Part shown: one piece after another, positions 1 through 7,533 of the stretch
Layout of the letters: each line of letters starts with the position of its first letter
How positions within the stretch are numbered: the first letter of the stretch is position 1
Source of the DNA: Gemmatimonadota bacterium
GTDB lineage: Bacteria; Gemmatimonadota; Gemmatimonadetes; Gemmatimonadales; Gemmatimonadaceae
Length of the DNA: 33,784 nucleotides
Assembly (NCBI GenBank): GCA_021299375.1
Contig: JAJTGR010000008.1
Coordinates: 1 to 33,784 of the forward strand
Direction: 5' to 3'
The notes under the pieces: model-generated
Told to the model about the DNA's origin: nothing
Seen by the model: only the letters and a program-made list of their open reading frames with translations
The model's database searches: none
Made by a program: the position numbers and the translations under genes

Positions 1-31
1 CCCGCGCGTCGGCGGGGCGTTGGGGTGAGGT

Positions 32-610
32 TCAGGGAGCTGGGGGCGCCGCCGCCGGTTGTCGCGAGGCGCCCGGCCCAGACGGTCTCCGGGTTGATGG
101 GGGACGGCGCGCGCCGCCCGGCGCGGTCGGGGAGCCGCGGGTCCGGAGATGCGTGAGGATCTGGTTGATCACTGACGCCTGGGTGATAGACGCGATGATC
201 CGCATCGCGCCCTGGCACGTCGGGCACGCGAGCGGGTCGACCTCGAAGATCTGCCGGAAGAGCGCCGCCCACCGGCGGCTGGCCTCGGTTGGCGCGAGTC
301 GGGGCGCGGGCACGATGGCGGGTGGCCCGTCCGCGGCGGCGGGCGCCGCCTTGCCCCGCATTCCGCGGGGGCGGTTGGCATACCAGCCGTAGTCCCGGGT
401 CGTGACCTGCCCCTTGTCCGGGATGTGCACCAGCACCCGCGCTAGGCACTCCAGCGGGTCGGCGGTCTCGGTGCCTGCCGTCGGACCCTCCGCCTTGTCG
501 GAGCGATACGTCACCGCCTTCGCGGTGCGGTCATAGGTGAGCCGTTCGAGCGCGACGGGATTCCGCGCGCAGTACCGGGCGAGTCGGGCGCGAACGGGCG
601 TTCGGCTGCG
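32..610 (-). pseudogene. IS91-like transposase, C-terminal remnant (copy 1)
   Basis: This reading frame encodes the last ~190 residues of an IS91/IS801-type transposase, the single-strand rolling-circle family. Visible landmarks are the block YCARNPVALERLTYD, then DPLECLARVLVHIPDKG and YGWYANRPRG, and near the end a Cys pair in DPLACPTCQGAMRIIA followed by ITQASVINQIL. Full-length members carry an N-terminal zinc finger and a catalytic Y2/HUH-type domain; neither is present, because the recognisable similarity stops near 610. The frame runs on to 886 without family resemblance. Two further, more decayed copies of the same segment lie at about 5950-6260 and 27990-28285 on the same strand. The family call rests on remembered motif similarity. 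Confidence 0.75.
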
Positions 611-874
611 AGGGCGGCAGTCTAGCGGGGCGGCAGAAGCGGTGCGATGCCAGACTGAACTGCTGGCCGGATGGGGCGTTGCGCCGGCGAGGGGGCGAGC
701 GTGGTGCGCAGGTTCGACTGCGGGGGAGTGCGGTGGGGCGGGCGCAGTGCTGTGTTCGCTTGCAGGCAAATTCGCGTTCGGCGACGGCAGATGCAGGGTG
801 ACCGCGAGCTCAGCGGCCGCAACCTGACCCCCATCAGCGTGGCCGGTCGGCCGGCTTCGGCGTATGTTCCCCGG

Positions 875-1141
875 ATGGGACGCCATGACAAGCTGCTCGC
901 GCAGCTCCTCGGCGGTCGCACCGACGCGAACATCGGCTTCGACGCGATCTGCGCACTGTTGCGGTAGCTCGGCTTCCTAGAGCGCACGCGTGGAAGCCAC
1001 CACATGTTCCGTCGGGCGGGCATCGAGGAGCTCGTCAACCTTCAACGCGACGGCGACAAGGCGAAGGTCTATCAGGTCCGGCAGGTCCGGGCCGTACTCC
1101 TGCGCTACGGTCTGACCACGATCGAGGGGGACGAAGAGTGA
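875..1141 (+). pseudogene. hicA: HicA-type toxin gene with an in-frame amber stop
   Basis: HicA toxins are small double-stranded-RNA-binding-fold mRNA interferases. From the ATG at 875 the frame reads MGRHDKLLAQLLGGRTDANI, hits TAG at 965-967 (codon 31), then continues with LERTRGSHHMFRR and LVNLQRDGDKAKVYQVRQVR to TGA at 1139-1141. The catalytic His of the GSHH motif lies beyond the stop, so the translated product would be a 30-residue stub. Total length (88 sense or nonsense codons) is normal for the family, and no frame change is needed, so a single base change separates it from an intact gene. The stop overlaps the start of the downstream hicB, the usual layout. I infer an inactivated toxin; a read-through codon or a sequence error are alternatives. 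Confidence 0.8.
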
Positions 1142-1356
1142 GCACGTACCGATACGAACTGATCGTCTACTGGAGTGCCGAGGACGTGGTCTTCGTGGCC
1201 GACGTCCCGGAGCTGCCGGGCTGCATGGCACACGGCGCGACGCCGGCCGAGGCGGTGGCGCAGGCGCAGGAGGCGATTGCGCTCTGGATCGAAACGGCGC
1301 GAGAGGATGGCCGAACCATACCCGAGCCGAAGGGCCGTCGACTGTTACTGGCATAG
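1138..1356 (+). CDS. hicB: HicB-family antitoxin
   Basis: A 72-residue protein of the HicB antitoxin fold (partial RNase H-like). The N-terminus YRYELIVYWSAEDVVFVADVPELPGC matches the family pattern of a beta-strand, acidic turn, then P-x-L-P-G-C, followed by a helix rich in Ala and Glu (TPAEAVAQAQEAIALWIETA). The chosen GTG start at 1138 overlaps the hicA stop in GTGA, typical for translationally coupled pairs. This is the short HicB form without an obvious C-terminal DNA-binding domain. It appears intact while its toxin partner is interrupted, so it may persist as an orphan antitoxin. Confidence 0.8.
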   Translation: MSTYRYELIVYWSAEDVVFVADVPELPGCMAHGATPAEAVAQAQEAIALWIETAREDGRTIPEPKGRRLLLA

Positions 1357-1449
1357 CGGCGCCGAACGATCGTTGCAGCTGACGGGCGGGCGATGGAAGC
1401 TCGCTGCGCTCGCCTACTATTTCATCCGCCTGCGGCTGAACGTAGCGTT

Positions 1450-2250
1450 GAAGTTGTAGGAAAAGTCCATTTCAATGGTGCTCGCCCGCCTCAACGCGAA
1501 GCGGTGACGATGGCGGCGGCGATGATATGTTGATTGCGTGAGCAAGCGTGCCGGTCGAGCGGTGAGTCAGCCGTGGCGCCGTGTTCTCCGCCTACGCCGC
1601 ATATCCCGCCTGGGCCAGCTTCTCGATGGTGTGCACGAGGCAGTACCGCTTCCATTGCGTGTCGACCTTCGTGCGGCCGCGCAGCGTGCAGCGATCGAGT
1701 CGCTTGTTCGCGCGCCGGTTCCCAAAGACGGGCCCCACCGTGGCGAAGCGCTGCCCATGCTGCGCTCGCCCCTCCGGGCTGTCGATGCGCCTTTGCATGG
1801 CAGCGCCACGATCCATCGCGCGGGTGCTCACGCGCCCAGGGAAGAACACGACATTGCGCACCGGCGTGGTCTCCGGCGTGCGCAGGCACTGCGCGCGGAG
1901 CGTACATGGGCCGCAATCACGCCGCCCCGAAAGTGCGCGCCGACATGATCGCGCGTGCGGCGCCCCGCGCCGCGGCAATACAGGGACGTGCCGGCCGGGC
2001 CCACGCACGGACGCGTGACGGGATCGTACGGGAAGTCCTCCGGCCCGACGATCTCCAGCGGCTTCCGCGCCGGCTTCGCCTCGTCATGCAGCGCATCGGG
2101 GAGCGACGTGTACCGCTCCTGCGTGGCGAAGCGCGCATCCCGCCTGCACATGCCGCCATGGGCGATGAGCGCGGGCACGCCAGTCTCCGTGAGCGCCCGC
2201 AGATTCGCCTCGCGGTGATCGCCGGCGTCGGCGGTGATCAGGGGGAGCGT
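1450..2250 (-). mobile_element. IS1182-family insertion sequence remnant (C-terminal transposase half)
   Basis: Two overlapping minus frames together give the C-terminal half of an IS1182-type DDE transposase. Upstream frame (about 2250-1925): LITADAGDHREANLRAL, FATQERYTSLPDALHD, GPEDFPYDPVTRPCVGPAG. Downstream frame (about 1930-1592): CGPCTLRAQCLRTPETTPVR, then RIDSPEGRAQHGQRFATVGP with the late catalytic Glu, and VHTIEKLAQAGYAA. A frameshift near 1925 separates them. The N-terminal half is missing; the remnant ends directly at the 3' end of the marR-like gene. A GGACTTTTCC-containing stretch near 1455-1470 could be the original right end of the element. The family assignment is from recognised motifs. 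Confidence 0.75.
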
Positions 2251-2705
2251 CCGGAGGCTTTGGTGCGAGTCATCAAGGATCTTCCCGCTGGAAGGTTCGC
2301 CGTGAGGCGCTGCAGGGCTGCTGTGACGACGGCGAGCTCGTCGGGGGACAAGACGGAGGCGATGTAGTCGTGGAGGGTCGCTTCGACCTTGCGCGCGCGC
2401 CGGAGGGCGCGACGCCCTTCGGTCGTGAGCGTCAGCGTGAGGCGCCGGCGGTCCGAGGGATCGTCCTCTCGACGGAGCAATCCCGCGTTCACGATCGCAT
2501 CAACCAAGCGGCTGGGGCGCCCCGTCTCGCAGACGAGTCGATCGCCTACGCCTTGGAGCGAGAGCGCGCCGCACTCATCGACGATGGCGAGCACCTCGGC
2601 CTGGGCCGGCGTGAGCCCGATGGGCGCCAGCGCCTCGGCGAGGAGACGGTGCCCATCGCGCTGGGCGGCGAGGATCCAGAACCGGAGCCGTTCAGCGGGG
2701 CTCAC
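2238..2705 (-). CDS. MarR-family transcriptional regulator
   Basis: A 155-residue winged-helix repressor. Residues ~28-105 hold the MarR HTH and wing: LTPAQAEVLAIVDECGALSL, the recognition region RPSRLVDAIVNAGLLRR, and the wing DDPSDRRRLTLTLTTEGR. The C-terminal helix (SPDELAVVTAALQRLTANL) is the dimerisation part. The GTG start at 2705 overlaps the stop of the preceding hydrolase gene in GTGA, so the two are probably one operon transcribed from upstream of 3463. The last ~12 residues (SLMTRTKASGRSP) lie at the boundary with the IS1182 remnant, so the native C-terminus may have been replaced by insertion-derived sequence. MarR proteins usually respond to small phenolic or oxidative ligands; the ligand here is unknown. 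Confidence 0.85.
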   Translation of the reverse strand: MSPAERLRFWILAAQRDGHRLLAEALAPIGLTPAQAEVLAIVDECGALSLQGVGDRLVCETGRPSRLVDAIVNAGLLRREDDPSDRRRLTLTLTTEGRRALRRARKVEATLHDYIASVLSPDELAVVTAALQRLTANLPAGRSLMTRTKASGRSP

Positions 2706-3463
2706 GGGCCCGCCGGTCGGCGACGGGTGCGGCCGAGGACCTCACGCTCGACGAAGGCAACAATCGCGGCACCGTACTGGTCAGGATGGGTGAACCGGAA
2801 CATATGCCCGGTGCGCTCGAGCACGATCTCCCGGACGTCGGGGATGCCGGCCACGAGTTCGTCCGTGAGGCGTCGGCCGACAAGATGATCGTACGACGGC
2901 GAGAGCACGAGGGTCGGCACGTCGATCTCGTGGAGCCGAGATCGCACGTCGAAGTTCACGACGGACAGGACCCGTGCGGCGTAGGTCTCGCGATTCGTGT
3001 GCGAGAGGAAGAAGCGGCGGAAGTCGTTGGGGGCATGGGGCTCGGGGGCGGTCCGGTCGTAGGGGCTCGCGAGCTGCGAAGCGTGGAACCGCAAGGTGGC
3101 GTGCGGCCACAACGGGCCGAATGAGAATCGTGACAGCCGTGCGGCAGCTGCCTTCCAGATGGGCAGCGGGTTCGAAGCAAAGCCGCCGGAGAGCGCGAGT
3201 CCGACGAGCCCCGCAGGTCGCCTGGTAGCCAACTCGAGTGCGATCGCCGCGCCGTAGGAATCCCCCGCGAGGACGAAGCGCGCGTACTCGCGCACCTGGG
3301 CCGCGAGGACGTCGGCGTATGCCTCGACCCGGCCGAGCCCCTCGGGGAGGCGACGCGTGACGACGGTCCAGCCGGCGAAGGGCCGCAACTGGCGTTCGTC
3401 CCACGGCGCTCCGGCGAAGCACGGCACCGCGATGATCACCGGTGCGGTATCATTAGTTGACAT
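2702..3463 (-). CDS. Alpha/beta-hydrolase fold protein
   Basis: A 253-residue cytosolic alpha/beta hydrolase. The nucleophile elbow is GDSYG (Ser ~69) in FVLAGDSYGAAIALELA; an acidic residue follows the late strand in LVLSPSYDHLVG, and the His is in RTGHMFRF. An early strand VIIAVPCFAGAPWDE would form the oxyanion region. Members act as esterases, lactonases or C-C hydrolases; the substrate cannot be told. I chose the ATG at 3463 because the upstream extension to 3544 looks non-coding. A GTG eight codons further in is an alternative start if the palindrome at 3458-3467 is an operator. It is translationally coupled to the marR-like gene downstream, which probably controls it. Confidence 0.82.
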   Translation of the reverse strand: MSTNDTAPVIIAVPCFAGAPWDERQLRPFAGWTVVTRRLPEGLGRVEAYADVLAAQVREYARFVLAGDSYGAAIALELATRRPAGLVGLALSGGFASNPLPIWKAAAARLSRFSFGPLWPHATLRFHASQLASPYDRTAPEPHAPNDFRRFFLSHTNRETYAARVLSVVNFDVRSRLHEIDVPTLVLSPSYDHLVGRRLTDELVAGIPDVREIVLERTGHMFRFTHPDQYGAAIVAFVEREVLGRTRRRPAGP

Positions 3464-3467
3464 GTCA
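3458..3467. promoter_or_regulatory. Perfect palindrome TGACATGTCA at the hydrolase-marR operon start
   Basis: TGACATGTCA is a perfect 10-bp palindrome, with some symmetry continuing into the flanks. It includes the ATG of the hydrolase gene and lies in a locally AT-rich stretch. MarR proteins bind short palindromes of this size, usually near their own promoters, so autoregulation by the co-transcribed marR product is a reasonable inference. No binding evidence exists. Confidence 0.4.
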
Positions 3468-3968
3468 TCAAGTGTAAGGCGCGCCGTCGCCCTGTGCAAC
3501 GGCTTCGTGGGCGCGGTCCGCACGGTGGGCGCGGTGGCACTCACGCTCGACTCGCTGGGGTTGTATCTGTGGCGCTACCGGCGGCAGGTGGCACGGCGGG
3601 CACACGCGCTGGAAGGGCCTGTGCGCCAACGCCGTCCGTCAAACCCGTGGCACGAAGCCGAGACGGGCACCGTCCACAAGGAATCGCATGACAGCGCAGG
3701 GTCCGCCGGACCAGCCTCTTTGCCCACGGGGTCGACCCTGGCCACCGCGTCCAACGCTCCGCTGGCGCGTCAGCGGACCCGCCGACGCGTTCGTGCGCCT
3801 CGAGGGCTGTGGGCACGGCGGTCCGGTTGGGGGGGGCGATGCCGGCGGCGGCCCATCCATCGCGCCGGTGGGACGGCCGCGCACGCCTGCCGCTGGATGG
3901 GAGCGCCGACCTCGCCGGCCCCCGTCGGGTCACCCCCTCGAGTCACCGCCTCGAGTCACCCCGACGAG
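3464..3968. other. 500-bp stretch without a recognisable gene
   Basis: All long frames here (both strands) are Arg/Pro/Ala-rich GC shadows with no family resemblance. The only distinct structure is the 13-bp tandem repeat at its right end (3929-3975). The left end may carry the promoter of the hydrolase-marR operon. Confidence 0.5.
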
Positions 3969-3975
3969 TCACACC
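3929..3975. repeat. 13-bp tandem repeat, about 3.5 units
   Basis: Units read GTCACCCCCTCGA (3929-3941), GTCACCGCCTCGA (3942-3954), GTCACCCCGACGA (3955-3967), then a partial GTCACACC. The array overlaps the stop codon of the SDR fragment on the minus strand (TCA at 3969-3971), so the repeat lies exactly at its 3' end. Confidence 0.75.
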
Positions 3976-4365
3976 GCCATCCAGCCGCCATCGGCTGGGA
4001 TGACGGCCCCGTTGATGAACCGCGCCGCGTCGGACGCCAGGAATACCGCGAGCTCCGCGATATCGATGGGCTGCAGCTGGGCCGGCACGAGGGCGGCGAA
4101 CGCCATGGCCCGCGCGTAGCCGGTCTGGTCGATGCGATCGGCAGGCATGCTTTCGGCGATGCTGGTGGCGGTGGCGCCGGGGCAGATGGCGTTGCAGCGG
4201 ATGCCGCGCTGCGCGTACATCCACGCGGTGTTCCGGGTGAGGCCCACGAGCGCGAACTTGCTCGTGGTGTAGGCCGCGCCGCCGGCGCCTCCGCTCATGC
4301 CGGCGATGGAGGCTACGTTGATGATGGCTCCGCCGCCCTGCGCGAGCATGACCGGCACAGCGCGC
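3969..4365 (-). pseudogene. Short-chain dehydrogenase/reductase, headless C-terminal fragment
   Basis: The frame encodes the C-terminal ~130 residues of a classical SDR: MLAQGGGAIINVASIAG with the catalytic-Ser strand, then AAYTTSKFALVGLTR carrying the YxxxK pair (Tyr and Lys), CNAICPGATATSI and the final VFLASDAARFINGAVIPADGGW. The N-terminal Rossmann half with TGxxxGxG and NNAG is absent; upstream of ~4365 the frame loses all resemblance. Without the cofactor-binding half it cannot be an active oxidoreductase. It abuts a fragment of an unrelated transporter gene on the other strand, so both look like products of one deletion. Confidence 0.75.
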
Positions 4366-4517
4366 CGGCTGGTACGCCGTGCGTCGGGTGCCGGCTGTCG
4401 GGGAAGTACCTGCGCTCCCGTCGGGATCCCGACCGCGTGGACCCCGGGGGCCCGCGCACGGGCGGGACTGGTGCCGTACTCCCTGCTCGTGCCTATCCCC
4501 CGGTGCCGACCACCACG

Positions 4518-4690
4518 ATGCCCACCGATGCCGACCGAACGGCGCGCACTGCCGCGTGGGCCGCGGCCGCCGCACGCGTGTGCTTCGGTGTCTCCGTGGT
4601 CGTGACGCGCTACGTGGTGCCCCGGACCTCGCCGGTGATGCTCGCCTGCCTGCGTGACGTGATGGCCACGGTCAGTCTGGCGATGGTCCC
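4518..4690 (+). pseudogene. EamA/DMT-family transporter, N-terminal fragment
   Basis: From an ATG at 4518 the frame gives MPTDADRTARTAAWAAAAARVCFGVSVVVTR..., then VVPRTSPVMLACLRDVMATVSLA. This resembles the first transmembrane helix and the start of the second of a drug/metabolite transporter (pattern W/F-G-x-S-x-V-x-T-R and T-S-P-x-x-L-A-x-L-R). Resemblance stops near 4690, about 60 residues in, where the sequence runs into the 3' end of the convergent AAA_14 gene. Normal members have ~290 residues and ten helices. It is a dead fragment; the identification is moderate because the segment is short. Confidence 0.5.
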
Positions 4691-4704
4691 GTCGGGAAGA
4701 TGCC

Positions 4705-5877
4705 TCAGTGCTGGCGCAGCCGCTGCACCAGGGCGGAAAGTGCGGTGGCGGACACGCCGTTCCCCATCGGCCAGCTGTCGCTGCCGCCGTGCACCACGTG
4801 GGTTTCGCGCGGCGCGAGGTCGGCACGCGCGACATGGAGTCCCCGTGAGGCGACCGGCGCCGTGGATCGCTTGATCTCGATGACCATCTCGACCTCCCCC
4901 CCACGCTCAAGGACCAGATCGGCTTCGGCGCCCTTCTCGGTCCGAAAGTACAACGGGGTTCGGTGGGGGCCGGCAGCAGCCACCAGCTGCTCGATAACGA
5001 ACCCCTCCCAACTGGCGCCCGCGACCGGATGCGACAGCACGTCGTCGAGTGTGCCAAGCGAAAGCAACGCGTGCAGCAGTCCGGAGTCGCGCAGGTACAC
5101 CTTGGGCGTGCGCACGAGGCGCTTGCCGATGTTCCCGCTCCAGGGCTGGAGACGGCGCACCAGCAGCAGGTCGGCCAGAAGGTCCACATAGCGACTGACC
5201 GCCGGAGCCGAGACCTCGAGGCTGGCGGCCAGTCGCGCCTTGTTGAGGGGTGTGCCCTGAGCGTGGGCGAGCATGCGCCACAGGCGGCCGATCGTCTCAC
5301 GCGGCATGCGCGGGGCGAACATCGGGATGTCCCGCTCGAGATAGCTGCGGACGAAGTCCAGTCGCCAGGTCAGGCTCGGTGCGTCCTCCTCGGCCAGCAG
5401 ACTTTGCGGGAATCCCCCGCGCAGCCAGAGCGTATCGCGGGGCGTTCCGGACGGGAGCTCCTCGGCCAGGACCGGGGCGAGCTCCATGTACGAGACACGC
5501 CCCGCGAGCGACTCGCCGGCCTGCCGCTGCAGCTCCAGCGACGCCGAGCCGAGCAGGAGGAAATGCCCCGCCGGCTCACCAGCCGCCCGTCGATCGTCAA
5601 TGATGCCGCGCAACTGCGGGAAGAGACCGGGAGCCCGATGGATCTCATCAAGGATGACCAGCCGTCCGCGTTGCGCCCGGAGGTAGGCGTCCGCATCGCT
5701 GAGGCGGAGACTGTCCGACTCACGCTCGAGGTCGAGATAGACCGCCCCGTCGCCCCGCTCGCCGGCGAGCGTTCGGGCGAGGGTGGTCTTCCCCACCTGC
5801 CGCGGTCCGAGGAGGACGACGGCGGGCATGGTCTGAAGGCGTCGGCGGATTTCTCCGAGAAGGAGACGGTTAATCAC
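4705..5877 (-). CDS. AAA_14 / DUF4143 ATP-binding protein
   Basis: A 390-residue ATPase of the AAA_14-DUF4143 type, common in bacterial accessory DNA and of unsettled function. Walker A is GPRQVGKTT (residues 24-32), Walker B is LVILDEIH (73-80), and a sensor-like strand reads FLLLGSAS (~105). The C-terminal DUF4143 region has a wHTH-like segment and a nuclease-like core: GFVIEQLVAA, then YFRTEKGAEADLVLE and VIEIKRS, resembling the E...D...ExK arrangement of restriction-endonuclease folds. Length is normal for the family and no lesion is visible. The GTG start at 5877 is read from ATGTGATTAAC, and a perfect inverted repeat sits just upstream. A solitary gene among broken ones, suggesting recent acquisition or selection. 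Confidence 0.88.
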   Translation of the reverse strand: MINRLLLGEIRRRLQTMPAVVLLGPRQVGKTTLARTLAGERGDGAVYLDLERESDSLRLSDADAYLRAQRGRLVILDEIHRAPGLFPQLRGIIDDRRAAGEPAGHFLLLGSASLELQRQAGESLAGRVSYMELAPVLAEELPSGTPRDTLWLRGGFPQSLLAEEDAPSLTWRLDFVRSYLERDIPMFAPRMPRETIGRLWRMLAHAQGTPLNKARLAASLEVSAPAVSRYVDLLADLLLVRRLQPWSGNIGKRLVRTPKVYLRDSGLLHALLSLGTLDDVLSHPVAGASWEGFVIEQLVAAAGPHRTPLYFRTEKGAEADLVLERGGEVEMVIEIKRSTAPVASRGLHVARADLAPRETHVVHGGSDSWPMGNGVSATALSALVQRLRQH

Positions 5878-5882
5878 ATCGG

Positions 5883-5907
5883 AAATCTAACGTCAAGCGT
5901 TAGATTT
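5883..5907. promoter_or_regulatory. Perfect 10-bp inverted repeat upstream of the AAA_14 gene
   Basis: AAATCTAACG (5883-5892), spacer TCAAG, CGTTAGATTT (5898-5907). It lies 6-30 bp upstream of the GTG start and next to a TACAAT hexamer that could serve as a -10 box on the minus strand. The stretch is strikingly AT-rich for this window. An operator overlapping the transcription start is the simplest reading; a recombination site of the adjacent IS91 remnant is an alternative. Confidence 0.55.
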
Positions 5908-5949
5908 ACGCTATTGTATGCCGGAATCCCGGATTTCGCGACAACGAAA

Positions 5950-6260
5950 CGGCTCCGGACGCGGTTGGCGTACCAGCCGTCGTTCGGGTCGTGACCTGCC
6001 CCGTGTCGGGGCCGTACACTACGACCCGGGCCACGAACGCCAGCGGGTCCACCGTCTCGGGGCCTGCCGTGGGGCCGTCGGACTTGTACCGGCAGGTCAC
6101 GGCCTTTGTGGCCCGGTCGGCGGTCAGCCGCTCCAGCGCCACGGGATTCCGCGCGCAGGTCCTGACGAACCGGGTGGCCAAGGCACCGTCACCCTCGGGC
6201 ATCCAGACGGCGGTCTGCATGTGGAACCCCGAGGGTGGCCAACGGTGCATGGCAGCGGCC
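5950..6260 (-). pseudogene. IS91-like transposase remnant (copy 2)
   Basis: The minus frame reads WPPSGFHMQTAVW, then TCARNPVALERLTADRATKA, SDGPTAGPETVDPLAFVARV and GPDTGQVTT, matching the corresponding segment of the copy at 32-610 residue by residue, with scattered substitutions. A frame change follows: TTAGTPTA replaces the expected DYGWYANR, and the YGWYANR reading is found in the neighbouring frame. The remnant includes about 100 residues from upstream of those in copy 1 down to the WYANR block, and then stops. Both sides abut genes of different origin. Confidence 0.7.
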
Positions 6261-6291
6261 TGATGGTCGTGGAAGCGCTCGCGGGGCCTGA

Positions 6292-6870
6292 CCAATCGGA
6301 GCACGGCCCGTCCGAGACGCCCGCCGCACTGCCGCCCGGGGCTCGTGGCTCCGCCTCGACCTCCTCCCGGCCCCAGCGCGCCCGGCCCTCCGTGCCGCCA
6401 TGAAGCGCTACGTGGACGCCCGGCTGTCGGTGTACCGCGATCCCGCGAGCGACGCCGCCATCGCCGCCGGTCGCCGGGCCACGGCCAGTGCGCAGGACAC
6501 GCTCTGGGCGCTCGTCGTCGATGCCGTCGCCACGCCTGACGGCGCGCGCGCGATCACCACCGTGGTGCCGGCGTTCAACGACCTCTTCGACCTCGCCACC
6601 ACGCGCACCATGGCCATGGATGTGCACCAGCCCCCGCTCCTGTATGGCGTGCTGCTGCTGCTCATGGCCATCGCCGCCTTCGTCGCCGGCATCGCGATGG
6701 CCCCGAGCGAGCAGCTGAGCCGGGTCCATGCGCTGGTGCTGGCCGCCACGCTGGCACTCACCATCTGGCTCACGTTCGACCTCGAGTACCCGCGGCGCGG
6801 CGTGCTGCGGATCAGCGCCTCCGACCGGGCCATCACCGACGCCCGGGCCGAGATGGACCGGACGCCGTAG
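6292..6870 (+). pseudogene. DUF4239 (bestrophin-like) membrane protein lacking its N-terminus
   Basis: The open frame after the TGA at 6289-6291 resembles the C-terminal two thirds of DUF4239 proteins: SWLRLDLLPAPARPALRAAM, then KRYVDARLSVYRD, a helix with FNDLFDLATTRTMA, two membrane segments (YGVLLLLMAIAAFVAGIA and ALVLAATLALTIWLTF) and the ending LEYPRRGVLRIS. The last part DLEYPRRG is characteristic. The first one or two membrane helices are missing, and the frame upstream runs into the IS91 remnant. An internal ATG at 6400 could give a 156-residue product. I infer truncation by the insertion or a linked deletion; the function of this family is not established. Confidence 0.7.
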
Positions 6871-7268
6871 TCGACCCAAGCCCGGGCCGCCCACGCTCCA
6901 CCCTCATTGCGCTGCCCGGGATCGTTGGCGCCGTCCACTCGTTCGTCCCACGCGCAGGCGTCGGGACCCTCGCGTCCCACACGCGAGGGCGACCCGCCGG
7001 CTGAGCAGCACCGCGTGGGTCGCGTGGACGCTCAAGAAAGCTGCCACGGCATGCCCCGCGACAGCACGTCGGGCATGACGCGGGCCGCCGCTTCACAGGA
7101 GGCATCTCCATCGGGGTGGGTCGACGATCCGGCGGACCTCCGGGGATCGCCGACCTCGCCAGCGCCGCGTGACGGGCGGCGGCGTGCCGTCAATCGCGCC
7201 GTGTCTCGCACCGGCCACGTGACGACCGTCCCATCCGGTCGGAAGCCGCCGTCGGTGACGAACAGGCG
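6871..7268. other. Stretch without a recognisable gene
   Basis: No frame shows family resemblance. It contains the first copy of a repeat (7147-7182) that recurs at 8599-8621 and, more diverged, at 25180-25208. Confidence 0.5.
7154..7182. repeat. Dispersed GC-rich repeat, copy 1 (others at 8599 and 25180)
   Basis: The core CCTCGCCAGCGCCGC is shared with 8606-8620. The identity to the 8.6-kb copy extends leftward to 23 bp in total (7147-7169 versus 8599-8621). The 29 bp at 7154-7182 match 25180-25208 at 25 positions. The two nearer copies flank the dehydratase gene. The origin of the repeat is unknown. Confidence 0.5.
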
Positions 7269-7443
7269 CCAGCGCGTGCACCATGAGCTCCGGCCGCCCG
7301 CACACGACGCGACCACCGGCGCGCTCGAGCCGGCGCGCCCAGCGCAGGGTGTGCGCCTCGTCGAAGCGGGTCTGCAACTCCACGAAGGCGAGCACCTCCT
7401 TGCCCCCCGCCGCTGCGTCGAGCCGCGCCCGCACGATCGGCGA
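7269..7443 (-). pseudogene. ppk1: Polyphosphate kinase 1 fragment
   Basis: About 58 residues in one minus frame resemble the internal region of PPK1 that follows the autophosphorylated His domain: SPIVRARLDAAAGGKEVLAF, then VELQTRFDEAHTLRWARRLE and AGGRVVCGRPELMVHA. In intact enzymes this part reads KARFDE...W-x-x-x-LE-x-AG-x-x-VVYG-x-x-x-LK-x-HAK. The frame before and after has no resemblance, so this is an isolated scrap of a ~700-residue enzyme, and the Lys of the HAK signature is replaced (HALA). Confidence 0.6.
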
Positions 7444-7533
7444 CGGGTCGCCGACGCGGAGGCCGGCGGGCAGGGAGGCGGCCGGAAGGGCTTCAGGTGC
7501 TGGGCTCTGCCGCCCAGCCAACCCTGATGACAA

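Noticed and set aside
875-1141. hicA as a functional gene with programmed amber read-through
   Set aside because: No read-through context or suppressor can be seen. A plain nonsense mutation is the simpler explanation.
1534-2367. 277-residue plus-strand open frame over the IS1182 remnant
   Set aside because: The minus frames carry the transposase motifs; the plus frame has none.
3929-3975. Possible CRISPR or iteron array
   Set aside because: The units are contiguous 13-mers without spacers, only ~3.5 copies, with no replication or Cas gene nearby. It is a simple tandem repeat.
3357-4874. 505-residue plus-strand open frame across the hydrolase start and the SDR fragment
   Set aside because: Only its short segment at 4518-4690 resembles a protein family. 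The rest is low-complexity Arg/Pro/Ala sequence and crosses fragments of other genes.
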